Shown piece after piece: positions 6,819 to 16,661 of a stretch of 64,000 nucleotides of DNA (positions are counted from its first letter, which is position 1; each line of letters starts with the position of its first letter). Location: NCBI GenBank assembly GCA_029194665.1, contig JARFXO010000005.1:248001-312000 (forward strand), read 5' to 3'. Origin of the DNA: Nitrospira sp. Lineage in GTDB: Bacteria; Nitrospirota; Nitrospiria; Nitrospirales; Nitrospiraceae. Under the pieces are notes generated by a model. That model made no database searches. It worked only from the letters and a program-made list of their open reading frames with translations, and had not been told where the DNA came from. Made by a program: the position numbers and the translations under genes.

Positions 6819-9293
6819 ATGCATGGAGGCGAACCATTGAAGCAACTTGCCATGGAGGGCAATCGCGCTTTCTCACTTGGCCTCAACAATGTGAACTTCC
6901 GGGTTGAGCGCATCTCGAACAATCGCATAGGGGGCGCAAGCGGCACACTCATGGTCAAGTTGTGGGCACTCCAATCACCGTTCGAGGGGGGGAAGCTGAA
7001 CGGTTATATCGTGGGAGTTAGAAAATTACAGCCTCTGAATGGGGGTGACTCGATTCGCGACCTCAATGTAACTGTCACTGCGGAAACCATACCGAACGGC
7101 TACTACTATCCCATCTTGACCCTTGAGGAGCGTGACTCTGATTCACCGAATGGTTGGTATATCATGGATTTACATGCGTTTGATAAACCCGCCTTTTTCG
7201 GGAAGCGGCTAATAGCGAAAGGCATGCGCCTCCAGTCTTCTTCTGCGGTGGAGGTTAGTCTTTCAGAAATCAGCAACCAGACAAGAGAAGCCACGGGTCT
7301 ACTTAGAGTAAGCGTGTGGGCGACGAGCGAACCCTATAGCGGTGGTGCAATCACCGGGTTTAGGCTCGGAAGTGAGGAGCTTGGCACGCTGGCGGGCGGA
7401 AAGAGCTATCGCGACCTCGCCTGGAGGCTAGATCGCACGCCCGTAACCGAGACGGCAAAGTTTGCTGTCCTCCTCTTGGAAGAAAAGCGAATGGACGAGC
7501 AGAAATCTTGGCACCTGCAAGACTACTGTAGCGTGGGCATGACGCCCATCGTTACGCCACTCGAAAATGAATTCGCGCAATCTAAACGGCCCCTGGCTGC
7601 TGCGCAGGCTGCGAGCGCCGCCGCCTCTCCAACTACTCGCGCGGAGCCAGAAATCAAGGAGGAAGATATCATTGGTCAGGGACGCGCCAAGGCTGCCTTG
7701 CACGAGATCATAGCGTTCGCAGCTGTCAACGAAGAACGTCGCCGTCGAGGTCTCAGCGTGCCACGATTGACGCTGCATGCGGCCTTCATGGGCAGTCCTG
7801 GTACTGGCAAAACAACCTTCGCACGCTTTTATGCACAGCAGATCCGAGCGCTGGGGTTGCTCCAATGTGGCCACCTTATTGAGGTCTCGCGTTCCGATCT
7901 CGTAGCAGAGTATATGGGGCAGACAGCTGTGAAGACTGCGAAAGCTATTGAGTCTGCGCTTGGCGGCGTGCTCTTTATCGACGAGGCGTATGCTCTCAAA
8001 CAGCACAAGGAGGACGGGTACGGAGACGAGTGTATCGATACACTCGTCAAGAAGATGGAAGATCATAGGGACGAGCTGGTTATAATCTTCGCCGGCTACA
8101 GTGCAGAGATGCGGGAATTCCTTCGGCAGAACACGGGGCTTGAGAGCCGTGTTCCAAACGTGATTGAATTCGAAGACTTTGATGACACCGATCTCGGAAT
8201 GATCCTTGACTCGTTCTGCAAGCGGGAAAGAGTCTCGCTTCCGACAGAATTGCGTGATCACGTCGTGGAGCAAATTGCAGCGCGGCGGCATGGACGCACA
8301 TTCGGTAACGCGCGCGACGTGCGCAACATTTTTGAACGAGCCCTGGCGAGGCAGGCCGTTCGCCTCGGCGAGAGAGATCTCAAAGCGGTCACAGGTGAGG
8401 AACTCTCGCGGTTTGAGCTTTCCGACTTCAAACCCGACTCCGAAGACAATGCATCTAAGCCGCATGAGCGAATTATTGCCAGCGGCAGTGCCTTGGAGCA
8501 ACTGCTCGGCCTTGTGGGGCTTGCGAACATAAAGCGTGATGTGCGTGAAACGACAGCACTAATTCGCGTCGAGCGTGTGCGACACCGCGGTCGCGGACTG
8601 TCTGCATTCGGCCTACATCGCTTGTACGCCGGAGCGCCCGGTACAGGAAAGAGAACGGTTGCACGTCTTTTCGCCGTATTCCTGCGCGAAAGTGGCCTTC
8701 TAGCACGTGGCCATATCATCGAGGTCTCTCGCGCGGATTTGATAGCGGGTTATGTGGGACAGACTTCACTGAAGACGCGGGAGCGGGTGGAGGAGGCGAT
8801 GGGCGGCGTCCTCTACGTTGACGACGCGCCCTCGCTCTGGAGGCATAAGGAGAAATACGACATAGACGCCATTGAAGCTATCATTGATGCTGCCGAGGCC
8901 CATCGCGATAAGGTGGTGGTCATCCTGGCGGGTGACATCATTGAGTTGAACGGCATGTTTGAACAAGACCCACGACTGCGACGTGTGTTTCCGACACCAG
9001 TAGAGTTTAATTCCCCCAGCACGGACGAACTGCTCGAGATTGGTTGTCAAATGGCGGCAGCAAGTGGCGACCGACTCGATGCCCTTGCCCGTTCAGAACT
9101 TCGAACCCAGATAGATGTCGCACGAGCGGGTATCGTGCGATTCGCCAATGGCAACGCGGTTCGAGATTTATTGGAGCGAGCGTACAAACGCCGTGCGCTC
9201 CGGTTAGAGAAACTGGGTGACCTGTCCAGCCTTACCCCGAGCCTCTTGCACGCTCTGGAACGCGAAGACTTTGTGTCAAGTAGGGACACGTAG
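6819..9293 (+). CDS. Double CbbX-type AAA+ ATPase with tandem N-terminal beta modules
   Basis: 824 residues from the ATG at 6819. A longer frame back to 6594 would run inside the membrane-protein gene. Residues about 12-125 and 130-245 are two copies of one beta-rich module (compare VKLWALQSPFEGGKLNGY with VSVWATSEPYSGGAITGF), unknown to me by name. Then come two AAA+ domains of the CbbX/SpoVK type. The first has GSPGTGKT (Lys331) and Walker B FIDEA (Asp388, Glu389), so it looks active. The second has GAPGTGKR (Lys611, then Arg instead of Thr) and YVDDA (Asp669 in place of the catalytic Glu), so it probably binds but hydrolyses ATP poorly. AAA+ motors of this class remodel or unfold partner proteins, consistent with handling tagged proteins in this operon. 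Confidence 0.85.
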   Translation: MHGGEPLKQLAMEGNRAFSLGLNNVNFRVERISNNRIGGASGTLMVKLWALQSPFEGGKLNGYIVGVRKLQPLNGGDSIRDLNVTVTAETIPNGYYYPILTLEERDSDSPNGWYIMDLHAFDKPAFFGKRLIAKGMRLQSSSAVEVSLSEISNQTREATGLLRVSVWATSEPYSGGAITGFRLGSEELGTLAGGKSYRDLAWRLDRTPVTETAKFAVLLLEEKRMDEQKSWHLQDYCSVGMTPIVTPLENEFAQSKRPLAAAQAASAAASPTTRAEPEIKEEDIIGQGRAKAALHEIIAFAAVNEERRRRGLSVPRLTLHAAFMGSPGTGKTTFARFYAQQIRALGLLQCGHLIEVSRSDLVAEYMGQTAVKTAKAIESALGGVLFIDEAYALKQHKEDGYGDECIDTLVKKMEDHRDELVIIFAGYSAEMREFLRQNTGLESRVPNVIEFEDFDDTDLGMILDSFCKRERVSLPTELRDHVVEQIAARRHGRTFGNARDVRNIFERALARQAVRLGERDLKAVTGEELSRFELSDFKPDSEDNASKPHERIIASGSALEQLLGLVGLANIKRDVRETTALIRVERVRHRGRGLSAFGLHRLYAGAPGTGKRTVARLFAVFLRESGLLARGHIIEVSRADLIAGYVGQTSLKTRERVEEAMGGVLYVDDAPSLWRHKEKYDIDAIEAIIDAAEAHRDKVVVILAGDIIELNGMFEQDPRLRRVFPTPVEFNSPSTDELLEIGCQMAAASGDRLDALARSELRTQIDVARAGIVRFANGNAVRDLLERAYKRRALRLEKLGDLSSLTPSLLHALEREDFVSSRDT

Positions 9294-10313
9294 CCCGCGA
9301 TTACGACGAAAGGAATCCTGCGAGAATTGGTCCTGGACATTACGAGTGCCATAGCCAGGCAATAGGCGTCGTTCGCCGATTCGGGCAAAACTGCAGGCAA
9401 AGGACCGATGAGCGAGTAGTGTCTGAATAGGCGAAGTGCTCGGAACCGAGCGCCCTCGATTCCAACGTCGGAGCTCCTGACGCGGAAGCCGGTAGGCCCA
9501 ATGTGGGCCCATCCAAGCAGCGACCGATGGCTTGTCGCTTCCGTAACCACGTTTCCTCCTTGATCGTAGCAGGCCGTCGTCGCAAAAAAAAGGACTGATT
9601 CCTTCAACGGCCTCAGTCAGAGCGTGAAGTACGCCTGAATCCGCTCGTGTTAGGCGCGCAACGCGTTCATGAACTACGCAAGCTTGTCGGTGCTGGCGAT
9701 AGTGCGACGACAGAGAACGGCGAGACGAGTGCTCATGAGTCATCTCCCTTGGATGAAGGGGAGTCTTGATGGTCTGATTCCTGGTTGCAACCGGTTGCAG
9801 ATTTGCGGATTTCTTGCCCGGTTTTGCCGTGATTTGCCGAGCTATCTTGTTGATATTGTTGATGTGACGATGGATCCGGTTCAATTCGAAACCCGTCATC
9901 CACCCCAACACGCTTCGAGTTTCCAATCACTGCTGGTCTCATTGACGCGCGGCAGAATTGCGGCGAGCCTGAAAGCCAACTGCACGCGGGAGTGGACCTG
10001 GCACTCATACGCGAATTCAAAGAAACGGTGGCGGTAGGGGGCCACCGAGTCCCTTGATTTCGAGAAGCCCTTTTCAGCGAAGCTCTCAATGCCTACTTGG
10101 CCGGCGAGGAAGGTCAGGGGAAGGCCATGCTTCGGGATTTCATCAACGCCACCAGCGGAGTCGAAGAACTGGGCGCCACCCTGCAGGTACCAAGCAAGAG
10201 CTTACACTGCATGCTTTCATCTACTTATCCCATTGTCCGCTCATCTTCTCGCCCTGTTGCCGTTACCCATCCCTTCCGATAGAGTGAGCCTGCGGAGTCT
10301 GGGAGCTTGCTAA
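9294..10313 (+). other. Gene-poor boundary region between accessory operon and chromosome
   Basis: About one kilobase without a convincing intact gene. The first 700 bases hold open frames in several phases, none of which I recognise. One frame on the opposite strand begins near 9735 with a reasonable GGAG-ATG start but meets stops within 20 codons, so it may be a decayed gene. The last third contains an antitoxin-like pseudogene. The region looks like an old insertion or deletion junction at the edge of the accessory operon. Confidence 0.5.
9992..10282 (+). pseudogene. Broken HigA-like antitoxin/XRE-type regulator remnant
   Basis: Translating one frame gives LIREFKETV, then an in-frame stop at 10055-10057, then FREALFSEALNAYLAGE, LRDFINATSGVEELG and VPSKSLHCML. 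From memory, this order matches small helix-turn-helix regulators or antitoxins whose C-terminus reads ...LRDYINAT...KSLMRMLGPSGNP. The usual GNP-containing end is missing and the frame degenerates after about 10226. The internal stop plus the lost C-terminus mean it is not functional. Its toxin partner, normally upstream, is not visible. Confidence 0.6.
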
Positions 10314-10844
10314 ATGGAATTCAGCTCGGCGCGGGGTACAGAGTCGGAGCCTCGCGTCACCGTATTGCCACGCGATGAGGCGCGGGAGCATTTGCTCGCG
10401 ATCGCGGATATTCTGGCCAAGGCGCTGGACACGACGGTCAAGATTCCCGGTACGTCGTGGTACCTCGGGTTGGATCCGCTGTTAGGACTCATTCCTGGCA
10501 TTGGCGACGTCCTGGCCAATCTCATTGGAACGATCATCCTTGGGCTGGCCACGCGTTTACAACTTCCCCGGATTGTGCTGGCCCGCATGAGTCTCAATCT
10601 CTTGATCAATGGCGCGGTCGGGGCAGTCCCGTTTGTGGGAGATATTTTCTCGATCTGGTTCCGGAGTCATGCGAGAAATGCCGCGCTGCTTCGCGAGGCT
10701 GCGATGAAACCGGATCGTGAGACTCGCACTGATTGGTTCTACGTGGCTGGAATCATCGGAGGCACGGCAGCCCTCTTGATAGCGACAATTGCTTTCGTGG
10801 TCTGGCTGGTCGTCAAATTCTGGAGGATGATTGCGGGTGGATAG
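10314..10844 (+). CDS. DUF4112-family membrane protein
   Basis: 176 residues. It contains the family signature twice in spirit: LDPLLGLIPGIGDVLANL near residue 55 and GAVPFVGDIFSIWFRS near residue 105, both Gly-Pro-Gly-Asp turns flanked by hydrophobic stretches. A C-terminal transmembrane helix (IIGGTAALLIATIAFVVW) follows. The function of DUF4112 proteins is unknown; they are small membrane proteins common in diverse bacteria. The ATG at 10314 is the only good start. The gene stands alone between the pseudogene region and the helicase. Confidence 0.85.
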   Translation: MEFSSARGTESEPRVTVLPRDEAREHLLAIADILAKALDTTVKIPGTSWYLGLDPLLGLIPGIGDVLANLIGTIILGLATRLQLPRIVLARMSLNLLINGAVGAVPFVGDIFSIWFRSHARNAALLREAAMKPDRETRTDWFYVAGIIGGTAALLIATIAFVVWLVVKFWRMIAGG

Positions 10845-10921
10845 GAAAGGGAGGTCGAGTATGGTATACAACGAACCTTCCTGAGTGACTATGTTTGCGG
10901 ATACCTCTTTCGCATACCTCC

Positions 10922-12949
10922 ATGGAACGAGAAGTCAAAACCTATGTGTTGAAGCGGCCTTGTGAGGATCCCGCTCCACGCAAGTTATCCATCAACTATG
11001 CTGCTGCGTTGAACGCTCAGCAACTGGCGGCGGTGACGGCGGGCGATGGTCCATCGTTAGTCATCGCAGGGGCTGGGAGCGGGAAGACGCGTACATTGGT
11101 CTATCGGGTGGCCTATCTGATTGATTCCGGCGTGGATCCCTCAAATATTCTCCTCCTCACGTTCACGCGCAAGTCCGCGCAGGAGATGTTGGATCGCGCC
11201 GGTGAGCTGATTGGGACCAGTAGTCATCGGGTTTGTGGTGGGACGTTCCACTCGGTGGCCAATCTCTTGCTGCGTCGGTACGGTCGATCGATCGGCATCG
11301 AGCCTGGATTCACGATCTTGGATCGTGGCGATGCGGAGGACCTCATCGCGCTTGTGCGGGCGCAGCTGGGGCTCAATGAAAAGGACAAGCGCTTTCCTCG
11401 CAAGGGGACCATCATGGAGATGTTCAGCAAGAGCGAGAACACGCTGCACAGTCTCGACGAGATCATTCTGGAGGAGTTCAGCCACTTCGCGGATCACTCG
11501 GAGGATCTCGGGCGACTGCTTAGGGCCTATGAAGCCGCGAAGCGCCAGAAGCAACTGTTGGATTACGACGATCTGCTGGTCATGTTGCGGCAGCTGCTGT
11601 TGCTGGACGAAGCGGCTCGGGCGAACATCTCCCGTCAGTATCGATATATCCTCGTCGATGAATATCAAGATACGAATCGCTTGCAGGCCGAAGTCATCCG
11701 CCAGCTGGCAACGACGCATCAAAATGTAATGGTGGTCGGCGACGATTCTCAATCGATCTATGCATTCCGGGGCGCGACGTTCAAGAACATCATGGATTTT
11801 CCAGTGCTGTTCCCCGGCACGACGATCTATAAACTCGAGGAAAATTATCGCAGCACCCAGCCGATCTTGAATTTGGCCAACTGTATTATCGAGGAGGCGG
11901 CGGAGAAGTATACGAAGCGTCTTTTTACGAGAAAGATGGATGGACCACTGCCTGCTCTGGTGGAAGCAGCCGGGGAAAATGCGCAGTCGCGCTTCATCGC
12001 GCAAAAGATTCTGGAGCTTCGGGAAGAAGGTGTGCCGCTGGATGAGGTCGCAGTCCTGTTTCGTTCGAGCTTCCATTCATTTGATCTGGAGATCGAGCTC
12101 TCCCGCAAGGGGTTGCCCTTCATCAAGCGTGGTGGGGTAAAGTTTATCGAGACGGCCCATGTCAAGGATCTGCTGGCACATGTGCGGGTCGTTGCCAACC
12201 CCCTTGATACCGTCAGCTGGCATCGCGTGCTGATGCTGGTGGAAGGCGTAGGGCCGAAGAAGGCTCAAGATCTGCTCGCGGCGATCATGAAGGCTGAGCG
12301 ACCGTTCGACGTCCTGCGCGGGGTGAGCGGACGTTCTGGGCAAGGGCTCAAGAGCTTGGCCAATGCGCTGGAAGGTCTGGCCGGGTCGGATGAGCGACCA
12401 CCCGCCGAACAGGTCAATCATATCTATGAGTACTACCTTCCGATTCTCAAGGAACAGTACGACGACTACCCGAAGCGCACGAGGGATCTCGATCATCTGC
12501 ACACGATCGCTGAGAACTACGCCGGCATCGACGAGTTTCTCGCTGATCTGGCGCTGGAGCCGCCGGACGGCAGCGCGGTGGATGTGGAGGCGTCCGATCG
12601 GGAGGATGAACGGCTGGTGCTCTCGACGATTCATTCCGCGAAGGGATTGGAGTGGCAATGCGTCTTTGTGATTTGGGTGGTGGACGGCAGGTTTCCATCC
12701 GTCTATTCGTTTCTCGCGGAGGATGAATTGGAAGAAGAGCGACGGTTATTCTATGTGTCTGTCACCCGGGCCAAGCGGCATTTGTTTTTAACGTACCCCA
12801 TCAACGTATATGACAAGACCAGCGGAATGTTGCTTTCGAAGCCATCACGGTTCTTGGACCATGTGTCCTCGGACCTTCTTGATACACTGGCCTTGGTAGA
12901 GGAAGGTGGACGAGAAGACTGGGGGATTGAGCGAGGACCGTACTATTGA
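10922..12949 (+). CDS. UvrD/PcrA/Rep-family superfamily 1 DNA helicase
   Basis: 675 residues with all SF1A helicase motifs in order: AGAGSGKTRTL (motif I), LLTFTRKSAQEM (Ia), LVDEYQDTN (II), VVGDDSQSIYAFRG (III), LEENYRS (IV), LSTIHSAKGLEW (V) and LFYVSVTRAKRHL (VI). This is a 3'-5' translocase that unwinds DNA during repair or replication restart. It is slightly shorter than E. coli UvrD and lacks an obvious UvrB-binding tail, so I do not assign uvrD, rep or pcrA. The ATG at 10922 is preferred over a TTG at 10895; neither has a strong ribosome-binding site. The stop overlaps an alternative TTG start of the next gene. Confidence 0.92.
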   Translation: MEREVKTYVLKRPCEDPAPRKLSINYAAALNAQQLAAVTAGDGPSLVIAGAGSGKTRTLVYRVAYLIDSGVDPSNILLLTFTRKSAQEMLDRAGELIGTSSHRVCGGTFHSVANLLLRRYGRSIGIEPGFTILDRGDAEDLIALVRAQLGLNEKDKRFPRKGTIMEMFSKSENTLHSLDEIILEEFSHFADHSEDLGRLLRAYEAAKRQKQLLDYDDLLVMLRQLLLLDEAARANISRQYRYILVDEYQDTNRLQAEVIRQLATTHQNVMVVGDDSQSIYAFRGATFKNIMDFPVLFPGTTIYKLEENYRSTQPILNLANCIIEEAAEKYTKRLFTRKMDGPLPALVEAAGENAQSRFIAQKILELREEGVPLDEVAVLFRSSFHSFDLEIELSRKGLPFIKRGGVKFIETAHVKDLLAHVRVVANPLDTVSWHRVLMLVEGVGPKKAQDLLAAIMKAERPFDVLRGVSGRSGQGLKSLANALEGLAGSDERPPAEQVNHIYEYYLPILKEQYDDYPKRTRDLDHLHTIAENYAGIDEFLADLALEPPDGSAVDVEASDREDERLVLSTIHSAKGLEWQCVFVIWVVDGRFPSVYSFLAEDELEEERRLFYVSVTRAKRHLFLTYPINVYDKTSGMLLSKPSRFLDHVSSDLLDTLALVEEGGREDWGIERGPYY

Positions 12950-12987
12950 TCACGGTTCTTTGGTCGCGCGTCATTCTTCACGCCTGT

Positions 12988-13872
12988 ATGAGTCACCTCG
13001 CAATCCGATTGTTTCTGCTGTGGTGCTGCTGGTCCGGTCCATCCTTTTTCGCCGAGATCGCCGTTGCATCCCTCAAGGAAGACGCCGGTGCAGGACAAAC
13101 GTGGGCGCGTCTTCTCGCCGAGGCGGAACGCTTACAGTTACCGACGAAGTTTCTGAAGACGCTTCCATCGGACTTTATTCATTTTGACTTCGATGATCTT
13201 CGGACCTACGCCGCCGAGTACCATCCCGGCGAACACCGGATGGTTCTCAATCGTTCGCTGTCCTTCAACGCTGCCGGAAGGATGCTCAGGCCTCTCGGCA
13301 AAATGACGCACAGGGAATTGGAAGTGCTGTACCATGAGCTATTTCATGCCTACATGGATTATCTCGAAGCGGCTGAAGCGGCATCCGGCGAGACCGGTCA
13401 CCGTTCAGCAACGCTTCTGCATTTCGCGAGAGAGCAGCAAGCCTGTCGTTACGCAGAGGTGGAGATCGCCCCGATTGCTCTGCGAAAGGATGAGACGGAA
13501 TCACGCTATTTGACGCAGGCAGAATCGTGGGAAGCGCTGAACGAAACATGGGCGGTCTTTATCGGCTGGGCGGTCTGGAATCAGCTTGAAGCGCGGCGCA
13601 AGACCGGAAAATCAATGGTTCACGAGCGGGAGCAGGGCGACCAATGGATACGACGATTCAAAACGGCATTCGAGAACGGGGAGCTTCGAGGGTACTATGT
13701 CCCTGAAGATCCGGACGAACGGCGCATCGCTCAGAAGCGATATTTGGCCAAACCATCACAATTGACGTTGAAAGAAGCAATGACTTTAATGAAACAAGTC
13801 CTGGGTTTTCAACGCGATGTTATTGAGAGGATCGAAGTGTCAGTTGAGTCATCTCGGACATCTGCTTGTTAG
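12988..13872 (+). CDS. Exported protein with HExxH-like zinc-protease motif
   Basis: 294 residues from the ATG at 12988; a TTG at 12946 would add 14 residues and overlap the helicase stop. The N-terminus (LAIRLFLLWCCWSGPSFFA) is a signal-peptide-like hydrophobic segment, so export is likely. Residues in VLYHELFHAYMD match the HExxH zinc-binding and catalytic core of metallopeptidases, and a later Glu in ALNETWAVFIGWA may be the third ligand (gluzincin-like, inferred). I do not recognise a named family. It sits directly after the helicase and before the tRNA cluster. Confidence 0.7.
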   Translation: MSHLAIRLFLLWCCWSGPSFFAEIAVASLKEDAGAGQTWARLLAEAERLQLPTKFLKTLPSDFIHFDFDDLRTYAAEYHPGEHRMVLNRSLSFNAAGRMLRPLGKMTHRELEVLYHELFHAYMDYLEAAEAASGETGHRSATLLHFAREQQACRYAEVEIAPIALRKDETESRYLTQAESWEALNETWAVFIGWAVWNQLEARRKTGKSMVHEREQGDQWIRRFKTAFENGELRGYYVPEDPDERRIAQKRYLAKPSQLTLKEAMTLMKQVLGFQRDVIERIEVSVESSRTSAC

Positions 13873-13876
13873 ATTC

Positions 13877-14119
13877 TCAAGGGAGGGGCGATTCAAAAAG
13901 CACTTGAACCGGATTCCCCTCTTGACATGACGGAAGTTCATCAATAGAATCCAACATTTCGTGATCTAGCCTATCCGAGCACTTCAACGAATCAATCTTT
14001 TGAGGATTGAGGAAGAAAGCGGTGCACGCGTAGGCCCATTTGTCTTTGTTGAGCGGTTGATCGACGAGAGCGTCCGCTACGTGTGCTGCAATTTGGTTTT
14101 GTATAGAACAATGACACAT
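13877..14119 (-). CDS. Possible small hypothetical protein (weak)
   Basis: An 80-codon open frame on the reverse strand, converging on the metalloprotease gene. The composition (HVADALVDQPLNKDKWAY, then IDSLKCSDRLDHEML) looks protein-like rather than random, and nothing competes on the other strand. However, there is no ribosome-binding site before the ATG, and the start abuts the tRNA-Tyr gene. It may be a gene remnant. No family is recognised. Confidence 0.3.
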   Translation of the reverse strand: MCHCSIQNQIAAHVADALVDQPLNKDKWAYACTAFFLNPQKIDSLKCSDRLDHEMLDSIDELPSCQEGNPVQVLFESPLP

Positions 14120-14122
14120 CGC

Positions 14123-14208
14123 GGGCAGGTACCCAAGCGGCCAAAGGGGGCAGACTGTAAATCTGCTGGCTTATGTCTTCCAAGGTTCGAATCCTTGCCT
14201 GCCCACCA
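14123..14208 (+). tRNA. tRNA-Tyr (anticodon GTA)
   Basis: Acceptor stem GGGCAGG pairs with CCTGCCC. The anticodon loop CTGTAAA gives GTA, and the T-loop GGTTCGAATCC is standard. A long variable arm is present, as expected for bacterial tRNA-Tyr. The CCA end is encoded. First of three tRNA genes in a row. Confidence 0.95.
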
Positions 14209-14318
14209 AACCAAGCGTCGCTCGTACCGGCGAGCTTGTGAGTGGGCGAGCCGGATAAACACCTTAACAATATAAATAATGATGCAAAGGGCGCTTGAGC
14301 GAGGAAAGTTAAGAAGAG

Positions 14319-14393
14319 GCGGGCGTAGCTCAGTGGTAGAGTTCCAGCCTTCCAAGCTGGCTGTCGTGGGTTCAAATCCCATCGCCCGCTCCA
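14319..14393 (+). tRNA. tRNA-Gly (anticodon TCC)
   Basis: Acceptor stem GCGGGCG pairs with CGCCCGC. The anticodon loop CTTCCAA gives TCC, and the T-arm GTGGGTTCAAATCCCAT is normal. The encoded CCA ends at 14393. Confidence 0.95.
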
Positions 14394-14461
14394 AACCGAG
14401 CTTGCTCGACCCGGAGCGCTAGAGAATGGGGCGCGACGAGAGAAGGCCAATAGTGTTGATG

Positions 14462-14537
14462 GCCCACGTAGCTCAGTTGGTAGAGCACGTCCTTGGTAAG
14501 GACGAGGTCACGCGTTCGATCCGCGTCGTGGGCTCCA
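14462..14537 (+). tRNA. tRNA-Thr (anticodon GGT)
   Basis: Acceptor stem GCCCACG pairs with CGTGGGC. The anticodon loop TTGGTAA gives GGT. The D-arm AGCTCAGTTGGTAGAGC and T-arm are canonical, and CCA is encoded. The Tyr-Gly-Thr-tuf order is the classic bacterial tRNA-tufB arrangement. Confidence 0.95.
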
Positions 14538-14754
14538 GGCAGAGTTTGCTCTATCCGAAGCGTTACTTATGATGTGCGACGGGACGGGCGCCTCAAGTGC
14601 CTAGTCATGAATCTAGGGCTTGACCAGACCAGGAGCCAAATAGGATTGCTCTCAGTGGCCGGATAAAGGTCTCAAGTCTGAGTTCTTGGGTTGACGAAGC
14701 TTGCTCATGCCGCCGCTTCCGAATGTGCGGCGGAGAGGTAAAGAGGGGTGACAT

Positions 14755-15960
<1,206 letters not shown>

Positions 15961-16052
15961 GGAAGCTGGCAGGCGGACGGGAGTCAGTCTGACGCGAGAG
16001 GTTCTGGACGTGTCAGGAGGCAGTCCTGGCAGCTGATATCGGGGAGAAAGAG

Positions 16053-16202
16053 ATGCGCGAAATCATCGACATGGCTTGTACGCTCTGCAAACAACGGAAT
16101 TACTCGTCCATGAAGAACAAGAAAAACGATCCGGATCGGTTGGAACGCAGCAAATTTTGTAAGTTTTGCCGAAAGCACACGCCTCATAAGGAAGTGAAAT
16201 AG
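16053..16202 (+). CDS. rpmG: Ribosomal protein bL33
   Basis: 49 residues, starting at an ATG eight bases after GGGGAG. Two Cys pairs (CTLC and CKFC) form the zinc ribbon of the Cys-containing L33 type. The sequence [16 protein letters not shown] is characteristic. L33 sits near the E site of the 50S subunit. Its place between tuf and secE is the normal bacterial order. Confidence 0.95.
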   Translation: MREIIDMACTLCKQRNYSSMKNKKNDPDRLERSKFCKFCRKHTPHKEVK

Positions 16203-16270
16203 GTGTTGAGTGTGGGAGTGAGAGTCAAATTACTTAGATCTCAGCACTCGTTATTCAGCACTGAGAAAAG

Positions 16271-16345
16271 AGGGGCATGGTGTTAATGGCAGCACATCGG
16301 TCTCCAAAACCGAGAGTCTGGGTTCAAATCCTAGTGCCCCTGCCA
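16271..16345 (+). tRNA. tRNA-Trp (anticodon CCA)
   Basis: Acceptor stem AGGGGCA pairs with TGCCCCT. The anticodon loop CTCCAAA gives CCA, and the T-arm CTGGGTTCAAATCCTAG is normal. The encoded CCA ends at 16345. The position between rpmG and secE is widely conserved in bacteria. Confidence 0.95.
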
Positions 16346-16661
16346 AACCAAGCTTGCTCGTACCGTCGGCCTCCCAATCGAGGCCGACGAATAAATACCG
16401 CAAGTGAAGTTTGGCGTTTAAGGAGACGTGCTCGTACCGGCTGCAATGGACGGTTCTTGGCAGGCGGATGATGCAGCGATGGGTGTTGATTTTTATATGA
16501 GAGCTTGCTCGTACCGGAGCGCTTGTGATGTGCGCGACGGGATAAACGCCTTTGGTGGGTTTGGGTTGTTTGAAGATGGCTTGCTCGTTCGGTCGGCCTC
16601 CCAACCGAGGCCGAGGGGGATGAAGCCCGCAGGTGTTTAGGAAGACGAAACGGAGTAGCTG
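16346..16661 (+). repeat. Repeat-bearing spacer between tRNA-Trp and secE
   Basis: 316 bases with no convincing gene. It holds four copies of a GCTTGCTCGTACCGG-like core, at 16352, 16428, 16503 and 16579. Two of them are followed by an inverted repeat built on GTCGGCCTCC...GAGGCCGA. Similar cores follow tRNA-Tyr, tRNA-Gly and tRNA-Thr (near 14218, 14400, 14544) and another lies before tuf (14699). The hairpins could act as transcript ends or processing signals. Confidence 0.65.

Noticed and set aside
6819-9293. Reading the AAA+ protein as a Rubisco activase (CbbX)
   Set aside because: The domains are CbbX-like, but there are two of them with extra beta modules and no Rubisco genes nearby; the E1/E2/JAB context is more telling.
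2-9293. Type II CBASS or a standard Bil operon
   Set aside because: No cyclic-nucleotide synthase is present for CBASS. Compared with Bil there is no clear ubiquitin-like gene with a GG end, and the CHAT, hydrolase and AAA+ genes are extra.
9276-9926. 216-codon reverse-strand frame in the gene-poor region
   Set aside because: The composition is Arg/Ser-rich and shadow-like, it overlaps the end of the AAA+ gene and matches nothing known to me. A decayed gene in the region is possible but this frame does not prove it.
11141-12076. 311-codon reverse-strand frame inside the helicase gene
   Set aside because: The + strand frame carries all helicase motifs; the reverse frame is a shadow.
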